The notes under the pieces are model-generated. The model saw only the letters and a list, made by a program, of their open reading frames with translations. It was not told the origin of the DNA and searched no databases. Made by a program: the position numbers and the translations under genes. Below, piece by piece: positions 32,670 to 40,035 of a DNA stretch of 40,035 nucleotides. Numbering within the stretch: the stretch's first letter is position 1; each line of letters opens with the position of its first letter. The stretch is taken from the IMG/VR virus record IMGVR_UViG_3300042691_044271, positions 1 to 40,035 of that record. One strand, 5' to 3'. Source of the DNA: a virus.

Positions 32670-35387
32670 ATGACTCCGTTATATAAGGCACTCAAAAAAA
32701 ATGGCACGTCTTTTTACGCATTCCCAGGTGCAGCTGAGGACATTTCAGCAGCCTATCAGAATTCGAATTACAAAATGTATTTTTCAAAATACGTTCTTCT
32801 GAATTTCCCAAAACAAGATACACCATCTACTAATAATCCCGCTTATTTTGATTTTCAAAATACATCCACTTTTCCAAATCCGGTCACAAAAAGAAATTTG
32901 GGATTTCAAATGCCTTCAGCATATACGCCACCGATAGATTTCAAAGACCAATTAGTTGAGTCTCTTAGAAATTATGTGGCTAACCATGAAGTTACAATGA
33001 AAGAATCAAGGTTAAATTCTACTGAATATTATTATGATAATACAATAATTAGTACACCAACCGAGAAAATATTCTGGAAATGGTGCAAAAAACTTGGTTT
33101 GTTGAGTTTGGAACCAGCTAACGACGGTGATGAGTTTTTTGGTAATTTGGTTGAATTTAATGCAAACTCAACTTCTAATGAGTTTTTTCCGGAAATCCTT
33201 TGGAGAGAAAGGGAATCGGTTGATTATTCTGTTTTACAGTTTTTGAAATCACCGGCAAATGTGCTCCAAATACAATTGCAATCGGATGAATACGCATATT
33301 TTCAAATTGGTGATGTGATTGAAATATCTGGTCCAACGACAGTTACCGGAATACTCGTTCCTCCGAATTTTACACCGGTGAGAGCAATAATAACAGCCAT
33401 CACACCGAGGAACTTGACTACTGGTATGATAATAACAACAAACCTCGCATATACTGGGACAACTCCAGTATTAGCTGTGGCTGGTGATAATACATTTGTC
33501 ACTTTGGTATATCATAGATTGGTTCAATATATTGGTGAAGTAAATGGTATTAACAATGTACAACAGTCGAATAGAGCTTACACGGAAGTTTACGCCCATG
33601 TACCGGATTCTACTGGTAAAACACCTGATATCCTTTTTAGGATTAAAGACGATAAGAATTATAAGCCTTTGATGACTTATCCGATACTCCCAAGTCAGAA
33701 TCAACCAGAGATTGTTGGGGCAGAATTATTTACTAATCCCCTTGTGAGTAATCCAAATAATTATCCAGGTAGTTATTATGGACATTTTGATACCGCGGAT
33801 TTCACATATACAACTTCTGATGGTGACTCTATAAGAAGATCGGGAGATTATTATGGTATAAGGGGGACAAGAGACATTCCAATATCCGATTCTAGATCTA
33901 TTGATGGAATGACCTTGGATTTTGATCCATCTCACTATGTAAAAATGAACATATCTGGTCAACCAATAAATAATTTTGACCAATTTAATGCGATGATGGT
34001 GAATGGTGAAGCTCCTACGGATTTCGAATTCAATGCAATTTTATGGTATTATACAATCGAAGATACATTGGGAAACAAAACAAATAATGTCTATGGAATT
34101 TCGTTTGTTGATAATCCAGATAATAATCCGATACCGACCGAGACAGGTAAAAGGATTGGTGCCTTCAGAAAGCTTGCCGCTTCTGATGTTCAAGACGGAA
34201 CCTCATATGCTTTTTCTTTGAATTTGAACTTCAATATTATAAATGAAAACCCACAAGATACATTTAATCCAGAAGCTATAAATTCTTTATTTAGCTTTAA
34301 TTTGTTCAATGACGCTATGAGAAGAATTGGTGAGTTAAACGATGCTTTTCTCAGAATTTTGACTAGCCAAAATAGATTGCAATCCGATATAGGAAATATG
34401 AAGCAACTATTGTATACCCAAAATGACTTTCAAACAATAAATTCAAGGATTAATAACCTAGACTCACTTTTAAAGTTGTATTCTACAAACCAAATAGATA
34501 GTACGGACAGTATTTTTGTTAGTAGAGACGATAGTCAAAGACCACCTAGAATAAATCTTACAAATATCGATGTCAATTATGGTGTTATTTATAATTTCAA
34601 TACTTCAAATCTTTACGGTGTTAATGGAGTTATACCAGGATATGTTTCGGTGCCTATGAATAAGAATTTTCTGATCAATGTTAGAAATGATGATGTCAAT
34701 GATTTTTCGTTACCTGATAATCAAAAACTGACTATTATACTTGATAAAGATTTATCATATAGACAAACTGTGGATATAGTGGTAGATGGTACTGCAAATT
34801 CTACACAAAATAAGCAATTAGAAATTTTCATAAACTTTAAGTTTGGAGACTCTCAAAATCCAGTCGAGTCACAGTTAGTTGAGACTATAAATCTACCAGT
34901 TTATTACAATAATGCATCTGGATATTTGAACACAGCTGCGACAAGGGAAAGATTTGCCTTTGATGTTGATACCTATGATAATATAAGATTAAATATTGGG
35001 GGTACTTTGGAACTTAAACTTTTAGCAACTAGTAGTTTGGTTTATAATTCAATTTCTAAGGGTGATGAAATCATACTAGACGATTTCATAATTGGAACTT
35101 CCTCTAGATTGAATTTTTCTGGTCAATATAAAGTTAACAGTGTGGGTAGCACAAATTCGTTGGTATCTTTGGATGTTAATAATAACCCTTCACTAATTGG
35201 TTTTGGGAATCAAAGTGGTATAACTTTACCATACACATTCAATGATCCAAATAAGTACTTGATTTCAAGTGTGCCATTTTTTAAACTAAATAAAGGGATA
35301 AAGTATAGAATAACTAGAATATCTCCTAGTAATGATAGTGAACTTGTAGATAGATACTTCGTAGAAAAGTACGATTTGGCAAATTAA
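32670..35387 (+). CDS. Virion structural protein (905 aa)
   Basis: The 905-residue protein starts MTPLYKALKKNGTSFYAFPG. It has a mixed N-terminal domain (WKWCKKLGLL at about 137, EFFPEILWRE), beta-rich centre and a helical, probably coiled-coil segment at about 550-610 (FLRILTSQNRLQSDIGNMKQ). The C-terminal third is strand-rich. Composition and gene position fit a baseplate or tail protein. I do not recognise the family. It is expected to be expressed with the 380-residue and collagen-like proteins downstream. Confidence 0.75.
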   Translation: MTPLYKALKKNGTSFYAFPGAAEDISAAYQNSNYKMYFSKYVLLNFPKQDTPSTNNPAYFDFQNTSTFPNPVTKRNLGFQMPSAYTPPIDFKDQLVESLRNYVANHEVTMKESRLNSTEYYYDNTIISTPTEKIFWKWCKKLGLLSLEPANDGDEFFGNLVEFNANSTSNEFFPEILWRERESVDYSVLQFLKSPANVLQIQLQSDEYAYFQIGDVIEISGPTTVTGILVPPNFTPVRAIITAITPRNLTTGMIITTNLAYTGTTPVLAVAGDNTFVTLVYHRLVQYIGEVNGINNVQQSNRAYTEVYAHVPDSTGKTPDILFRIKDDKNYKPLMTYPILPSQNQPEIVGAELFTNPLVSNPNNYPGSYYGHFDTADFTYTTSDGDSIRRSGDYYGIRGTRDIPISDSRSIDGMTLDFDPSHYVKMNISGQPINNFDQFNAMMVNGEAPTDFEFNAILWYYTIEDTLGNKTNNVYGISFVDNPDNNPIPTETGKRIGAFRKLAASDVQDGTSYAFSLNLNFNIINENPQDTFNPEAINSLFSFNLFNDAMRRIGELNDAFLRILTSQNRLQSDIGNMKQLLYTQNDFQTINSRINNLDSLLKLYSTNQIDSTDSIFVSRDDSQRPPRINLTNIDVNYGVIYNFNTSNLYGVNGVIPGYVSVPMNKNFLINVRNDDVNDFSLPDNQKLTIILDKDLSYRQTVDIVVDGTANSTQNKQLEIFINFKFGDSQNPVESQLVETINLPVYYNNASGYLNTAATRERFAFDVDTYDNIRLNIGGTLELKLLATSSLVYNSISKGDEIILDDFIIGTSSRLNFSGQYKVNSVGSTNSLVSLDVNNNPSLIGFGNQSGITLPYTFNDPNKYLISSVPFFKLNKGIKYRITRISPSNDSELVDRYFVEKYDLAN

Positions 35388-35431
35388 ATAATTTCTTTTT
35401 ATACTATAAGAACTTTTTTAAATCCATTTTC

Positions 35432-35442
35432 TTAATATATAA
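35432..35442 (+). promoter_or_regulatory. Candidate phage promoter motif inside a 21-bp palindrome
   Basis: TTAATATATAA ends 17 nt before the ATG at 35460. It is flanked so that 35427-35447 reads TTTTCTTA-ATATA-TAAGAAAA, an 8-bp perfect inverted repeat. Confidence 0.55.
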
Positions 35443-35459
35443 GAAAATAAAATATTAAA

Positions 35460-36602
35460 ATGGGTTGCCCTATTGGTCAGAATTCATTATTTTACACAAC
35501 TACAGATAATTACATTAAATTTCAAAATAGTGACTTAGTTGCTATTGAAGGTGTGAATACTGTTGAAAGGCAAATTTTAAGTGGGATAAAATTTCCATAT
35601 AAACAATTACTCAAGGGTAGGATAATTTTAAAAGCTGGTCAAATAAATTATCTTTTAAATCATCTAGGAATGGGTGATAATGCAACATTTATATCTATTT
35701 CTGCAAAATATGATCCTAAATCTAAAGTTGAGGAAGATAATTATGTAAATTGGAGTTTCTATGATGATTTAACTAAAGTTTATGCATTTGCTCAATATAT
35801 GTGCTTGACTGGTAATTCTACTAATAGAATCAAACAACTTTACCTCACAAATCCAAATATAAACCAACCTGTTATATTGGATGTTTTAGTTGGTAACCTT
35901 GATGACGCTTATAATTACTTCGGAGATACAATTAATCAATCTGGTACAACATTTACTAATCTTGTTTACACTGATATCAAGAAACACGTAATTGGTGAGT
36001 CGTTTAAGATTGTGGATGCGAATGGAAAAGCTTTAATTTATATAATTATATCAAATATAGAATCAATCCAAATTTCCGATAAAATTTTGACAATAGATGA
36101 TTCGGCTTTGGGTACAATATTTTTAGCTTTTAAAACAGTAAATGATGCTAAACAAGCTAATTCAATATTAAATTACCTTTTAGAAAATCCAAATGCTGAC
36201 ATTGATAATTTACCGGAAGATGATGTTAATCCAGTTGTATATTGGTATAGTAATGTTGGTAATACTTCTTCTTATGGTTATGTAACTTTTGATGGTGCAA
36301 CTGCTGGACCATATTCAAGTACATATGGAACTACATTTTCAGCAACTATGTCATTAGACGTTCATGGCACAAATTCAGTAATTACTAAAAATAATTTAAT
36401 TGAATTATTAATCAGTAGTATTTATGATACTAGAGATGGTACTATGTCTCTGACTGGATCCTCAATAAACCTTACGGGCACATACGGAACTGTGGTTGAA
36501 CAGATAAATGGAGTTGGTAGTTATTCAATGACGTTTAATATAATGGATATAGCTGGCAATGGACTTGATGGAGTAATTTTAAATTTAACAATAACACCCT
36601 AA
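35460..36602 (+). CDS. Virion structural protein (380 aa)
   Basis: The 380-residue protein starts MGCPIGQNSLFYTTTDNYIK. The first two thirds are mixed alpha-beta, with a helical segment (DAKQANSILNYLLENPN). The last 130 residues are G-, S-, T- and Y-rich strands (TSSYGYVTFDGATAGPYSS) that resemble fibre tips or adhesion beta-sandwiches. It lies 16 nt upstream of the collagen-like fibre gene, likely one transcript. No family is recognised; a fibre-attachment or tip protein is inferred. Confidence 0.7.
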   Translation: MGCPIGQNSLFYTTTDNYIKFQNSDLVAIEGVNTVERQILSGIKFPYKQLLKGRIILKAGQINYLLNHLGMGDNATFISISAKYDPKSKVEEDNYVNWSFYDDLTKVYAFAQYMCLTGNSTNRIKQLYLTNPNINQPVILDVLVGNLDDAYNYFGDTINQSGTTFTNLVYTDIKKHVIGESFKIVDANGKALIYIIISNIESIQISDKILTIDDSALGTIFLAFKTVNDAKQANSILNYLLENPNADIDNLPEDDVNPVVYWYSNVGNTSSYGYVTFDGATAGPYSSTYGTTFSATMSLDVHGTNSVITKNNLIELLISSIYDTRDGTMSLTGSSINLTGTYGTVVEQINGVGSYSMTFNIMDIAGNGLDGVILNLTITP

Positions 36603-36618
36603 TAAATAATTTTCGAAA

Positions 36619-39600
36619 ATGGCATTTAGTTACGATAAGTTTTTAAGACCAATAAGTATAGGAGATAAAAATCTATTCATTTATAATGATGGTGGTGTTT
36701 TGGTCTATACCATAAATCCATATTCTGTAGTCAACACATTTACAAATAATAATTTATTAAAAATTAGTTTGAAAAGCCAGAGGGTCATTACTTTAGATTT
36801 TTCAAATGCTGTACTTGCTAAAATAGCTTTAACTGAATTACAAACTCAAATTGATCATTTAAAAGCTAGTAATCCTTTGGAAAAATTAGCAGGCCCGACT
36901 GGAGTACAAGGTTATAGTGGTCCACAAGGTCCACTTGGACCAGAAGGTGGAACAGGTCCCCCTGCAAGAAACGATGAATTCCTTAATGTAACATATTCAA
37001 TAATTACCCATAGTACGGGCAAGTATCCAATAGTACAGGTTCTAGATGATCAAGGATTGATGACTATATCTTACAATGTGAGGCATATATCCACACATTC
37101 GTTCATGGTTGAGTTTACCGAACCAACTTCTGGTACAATTATTACTGGTGGTGCATTCGGTCCACAAGGTGCTACGAGTTACGGTGACACAGGTCCACAA
37201 GGCCATACTGGCCCACAAGGTGTTCAAGGTGGATACGGAGCTCCGGCATTGAAGACCACACTTGACGATGGGATTGGTGGTGCTACAAATTCAATAACAG
37301 TTAATCATAATTATGGTTCATATCCAATCGTTCAAGCGATTTATGATGATGGTTTTAATATCTACAACATACAACAAAGTTCTTATTCAGTAACATATTT
37401 TGATCCAAATTCATACACAATAACTTTTGATTCTGATTATACGGGTTTTGTTTTGAGTGGTGGTGGTCTTACTGGCCCACAAGGTGAATTTGGATTCCAA
37501 GGTGATACAGGTCCACAAGGTGATACTGGTCCACAAGGTGACACAGGTCCACAAGGTAATACTGGATTTCAAGGTGACACTGGTTTTCAAGGTGACACTG
37601 GTCCTCAAGGTTTCCAAGGTTATGCTGGTACAACTGGTTTGCAAGGACCAGGCGCTCCTGGCGCATTGAATACGAGAATAATATCTTATCAGAATGGTGC
37701 GACAAATTCATTGTTGATAAATCACCAATTTGGATCCTATCCTATAATTCAAGCAATTGATAATTCTGGTAGGATAATAAATCCTGGTTCTTATTCAATA
37801 CTTCATATAAACCAAAATTCTTATAGAATAACTTTTAATGATAATTATAGAGGTTGGGTTATAAGTGGGGGTGGTCTTACTGGTCCACAGGGACCAACTG
37901 TTGATAACGATAATCCATTATTTTTCGTACCTGGATTGACGGCTATGTCATTCGATAGTGTCAATACAAGTGGTACAATTTCTATATGGGGGGATATAAT
38001 TCCAGCAACCGACTATACGGAAAGGGGTTATAGTTTGGGATCTCCTACAAGGAGATGGGAGAACATATATGTGAAAGATGCTCAGGTCTCCGCCAATTCA
38101 GTATTCATAGGTGACATTAAATTGAGCATGGGTACTAATTCAAGTACTGGACATCCCTCGCTCGTAATCAACGATATTTTGAATGATAATTCAATTGAAT
38201 TAGCACCAAATACATCAAATACCTTCTTGATTGGATCGGCCACAATGGCTATGGAGGGTAACTTTATACCAGTTACAAGTTCTACGTATGATCTAGGGAC
38301 TAATGATAATCACTGGGACCATCTTTACACAAGAGATGTTGTATTATTGAATGATGGTAAAATATTTTTTGAATCTGATCAGTCATTATACTTAGCTGAT
38401 GGAATATTTTATATCAATGATGTTCCATTTTCAAATGGTGGTGTTGGACAAACTATTTATTCTTCAGCTGGAGTTACCGCTTTGTCATTTACTTCTTCTA
38501 CGAATTTATCCTGGGCTGATATTGTTCCATATCAAAACAATCTTGATTTGGGTAGAACTGCTTCAAGGTGGTCAACTTTATTCGTTAACGATATTTTTGC
38601 TAATGGTGATATTTATTTACCAGAGGGAAGTAATCTTTATATAGGTGGTCTCAAATTTTCCAATAGACTTACTGGAACTTCTGATGATTTATTAACTGTA
38701 CAAGATGCTGGATACTATCTAGAATTAACAACACAGAGATATCTTTCTTTTGAAAGAGGAACTTCGGTAATTGTGAGTAATGGACTTGAAGACTTCTATG
38801 TTGATGATGAGTACTATGAGGACAATAACGCAGCTGTAATGATTGCAATTGTAGATTCATACGACATCGAAACAGGAATATTAGGTTTATTTATTGAGAG
38901 ACCAATTGGTCTTGGAAAAACCGCTAGTTCTTGGACAATTAATATTTCGGGTAGACAAGGAGTTTCTACTGGAACTGCTAGTGGGGGTGGTGGTACGCCA
39001 ACTTTAAATCTTACTTTTTCATCAGTTGGTAGTTATAGTGTATCACATAATAGTGGTGCTTATCCATTGATTCAGTTACTAGACGATACTGGTAGTTTCT
39101 TCATACCGGATTCTATTATACACACATCTACATCATCATTTGATGTATTTTTCGCAACGAGTTCTACCGGCACTATATTAGTTGGTGGTGGTAATGGTCC
39201 ACAAGGACCAGAGGGACCTTTTGGGGGAATGACCGTGACCGCCTCATTCACTGAATTAACTGTTACTGGACCTTCTAATCTACAACAAGTAGTTGAGGTT
39301 TTAACAACTGCAACTGCAACTGGATTGTCCCCATCTACATATGAGTTAAATTTTGATGATGGTTCAATTTTCTACGTAGAACCAGAAGGTGATAATTTTG
39401 TTGCTAGCTATTTGAATGTGCCAACAACCGACAATAGAATTATATCTACTACAATAATAATATCACAAACAGCATCAGCTTACATACCAAATGTGGTGTT
39501 TATCAATGGAGATGTTGTCCCAATCTCATGGTCTGGTGGTTCTTTGCCATCTGGAAATGTAAATCAGACGGATATTGTTGGTTTTAGTTTTATGAGAATT

Positions 39601-39654
39601 GGAGGTACTTGGTCTAAAGTTTTTGGACAATTAAGTACTTTTGCTACTATTTAA
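36619..39654 (+). CDS. Collagen-like tail fibre protein
   Basis: The 1011-residue protein has G-x-y triplet blocks at about residues 92-115, 181-210, 286-349, 421-425 and 860-870, which should form trimeric collagen-like rods. Between them sits a roughly 65-75-residue beta module present four times (about 116-180, 211-285, 350-420, 793-860) with the signature YP(I/L)(V/I)Q...DD-G... and ending in GG-GPQG. Three further repeats of about 86 residues begin with LG-x4-RW or HW (near 470, 557 and 642), a pattern common in phage fibre beta-structures. The C-terminus ([19 protein letters not shown]) is a probable tip domain. It should be a trimeric receptor-binding or connector fibre. Confidence 0.88.
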   Translation: MAFSYDKFLRPISIGDKNLFIYNDGGVLVYTINPYSVVNTFTNNNLLKISLKSQRVITLDFSNAVLAKIALTELQTQIDHLKASNPLEKLAGPTGVQGYSGPQGPLGPEGGTGPPARNDEFLNVTYSIITHSTGKYPIVQVLDDQGLMTISYNVRHISTHSFMVEFTEPTSGTIITGGAFGPQGATSYGDTGPQGHTGPQGVQGGYGAPALKTTLDDGIGGATNSITVNHNYGSYPIVQAIYDDGFNIYNIQQSSYSVTYFDPNSYTITFDSDYTGFVLSGGGLTGPQGEFGFQGDTGPQGDTGPQGDTGPQGNTGFQGDTGFQGDTGPQGFQGYAGTTGLQGPGAPGALNTRIISYQNGATNSLLINHQFGSYPIIQAIDNSGRIINPGSYSILHINQNSYRITFNDNYRGWVISGGGLTGPQGPTVDNDNPLFFVPGLTAMSFDSVNTSGTISIWGDIIPATDYTERGYSLGSPTRRWENIYVKDAQVSANSVFIGDIKLSMGTNSSTGHPSLVINDILNDNSIELAPNTSNTFLIGSATMAMEGNFIPVTSSTYDLGTNDNHWDHLYTRDVVLLNDGKIFFESDQSLYLADGIFYINDVPFSNGGVGQTIYSSAGVTALSFTSSTNLSWADIVPYQNNLDLGRTASRWSTLFVNDIFANGDIYLPEGSNLYIGGLKFSNRLTGTSDDLLTVQDAGYYLELTTQRYLSFERGTSVIVSNGLEDFYVDDEYYEDNNAAVMIAIVDSYDIETGILGLFIERPIGLGKTASSWTINISGRQGVSTGTASGGGGTPTLNLTFSSVGSYSVSHNSGAYPLIQLLDDTGSFFIPDSIIHTSTSSFDVFFATSSTGTILVGGGNGPQGPEGPFGGMTVTASFTELTVTGPSNLQQVVEVLTTATATGLSPSTYELNFDDGSIFYVEPEGDNFVASYLNVPTTDNRIISTTIIISQTASAYIPNVVFINGDVVPISWSGGSLPSGNVNQTDIVGFSFMRIGGTWSKVFGQLSTFATI
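37474..37663 (+). repeat. Longest collagen-like G-x-y block in the fibre gene
   Basis: About 63 codons of triplets, dominated by GPQ-GDT and GFQ-GDT units, encoded by near-identical 18-base DNA repeats (GGTCCACAAGGTGATACT-like). Slippage in this DNA could change rod length between isolates. Confidence 0.9.
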
Positions 39655-39668
39655 TATAGTTGCTTCAT

Positions 39669-39679
39669 TTAATATATAA
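39669..39679 (+). promoter_or_regulatory. Candidate phage promoter motif (perfect copy) upstream of 39684
   Basis: TTAATATATAA ends 4 nt before the ATG at 39684. It lies between the arms of an 8-bp inverted repeat (ATATAGTT at 39654-39661, AACTATAT at 39678-39685). Confidence 0.5.
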
Positions 39680-39683
39680 CTAT

Positions 39684-40035
39684 ATGATAAGTAGATTATC
39701 CAATTTTTCTGGACCGCTAGGTGGTTTTTTCTCAGGTGGGGGTGTACAATTAAATTTATTATTGAGTTTAGATTCACTAAGTTATGATCTTTATGGAAAG
39801 TCGTTTACTTTTGATCCATCTAATAGTTCTGGTGTAACTTATAGTTCCAATACAGTAACTTCAGATGGTGGTGGTGGATGGGCTACATATGTTGGTTCTG
39901 TTCAATCATATAATGGGCCGGTCAAATTAAAATTTAGAAAGGGCGCAGTTAGTGGTGCTTTGATGTGTGGCTTATCTGATTTAACAGTTGGTGGTACTTA
40001 TACTAACATAAATTTTGGGTTTTATTTACAAAGTG
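39684..40035 (+). CDS. Fibre-like structural protein, C-terminus beyond the window
   Basis: An open frame runs from the ATG at 39684 to the right edge (117 codons, no stop). It starts MISRLSNFSGPLGGFFSGGG and continues as G-, S- and T-rich strands (SFTFDPSNSSGVTYSSNTV). Composition and place after the collagen-like gene suggest another fibre or lectin-like virion protein. The start is supported by the promoter motif 4 nt upstream. Confidence 0.7.
   Translation, partial: MISRLSNFSGPLGGFFSGGGVQLNLLLSLDSLSYDLYGKSFTFDPSNSSGVTYSSNTVTSDGGGGWATYVGSVQSYNGPVKLKFRKGAVSGALMCGLSDLTVGGTYTNINFGFYLQS

Noticed and set aside
37411-37711. Repetitive leucine/threonine/valine-rich frames in the collagen region
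   Set aside because: They are shadows of the G-x-y DNA repeats in other frames.
39654-39685. Terminator after the collagen-like gene
   Set aside because: The 8-bp AT-only inverted repeat has a 16-nt loop and no T-tract, and it overlaps the next gene's promoter motif and start.

Overview
The window looks like part of a large tailed-phage (probably myovirus) genome whose host is a member of the Bacteroidota. It is AT-rich and densely packed on both strands, with no gene-free stretch above about 165 bases. Several upstream regions carry the Bacteroidota housekeeping promoter (TTTG, 19-23 nt, TAnnTTTG). The protein set is viral: very long beta-rich virion proteins, a collagen-like tail fibre, a PhoH ATPase, a small nucleotidyltransferase-type ligase and many short unknown proteins. 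I saw no tRNA, rRNA, CRISPR array or insertion sequence. Host and phage type are inferences from promoters and gene content; no database search was made.

Layout. 1-2893 (-) is a virion protein that runs off the left edge and is open for 964 codons. 2954-4822 (-) is a tandem-domain glycosyltransferase. 4979-7828 (+) holds an ECF-like sigma factor, thioredoxin, a deoxyhypusine-synthase-like enzyme, a small unknown protein and a metallophosphoesterase. 7911-8756 is a stand-alone class II aminoacyl-tRNA-synthetase-like catalytic core, ended by a clear terminator. 8787-11036 (-) is another virion protein. 11124-16676 contains a metallopeptidase-like protein, a glycosyltransferase-like protein, a truncated ClpC-type AAA+ protein, a second glycosyltransferase with a helical C-terminal half, and a ligase. 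16697-25722 is accessory: several proteins with a shared short N-terminal motif, a Nudix hydrolase, SpeD, an FkbM methyltransferase, a paralogue of the metallopeptidase and PhoH. 25806 to the right edge is a virion-fibre block: a 1910-residue protein with W-x-x-G repeats, 905- and 380-residue structural proteins, a 1011-residue collagen-like fibre and the start of another fibre-like protein.

Main points. (1) The ClpC-like gene stops 31 codons into what looks like an intein placed exactly at the Walker A lysine of its second ATPase domain. It reads as the N-half of an atypically split intein and a fractured gene; the C-half is not in this window. (2) An 11-bp motif, TTAATATATAA, lies 3-22 nt upstream of many virion-associated genes and is a candidate phage-specific promoter, while the sigma factor and both metallopeptidases have host-type promoters. 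This suggests a two-stage transcription programme. (3) SpeD and a deoxyhypusine-synthase-like enzyme suggest virus-encoded polyamine chemistry. (4) At least five proteins begin with an F-x-x-F-(L/I/N)-like segment that resembles the capsid-targeting leader of T4 internal proteins. (5) Three glycosyltransferase-like proteins and an FkbM methyltransferase suggest glycan decoration of virion or host.
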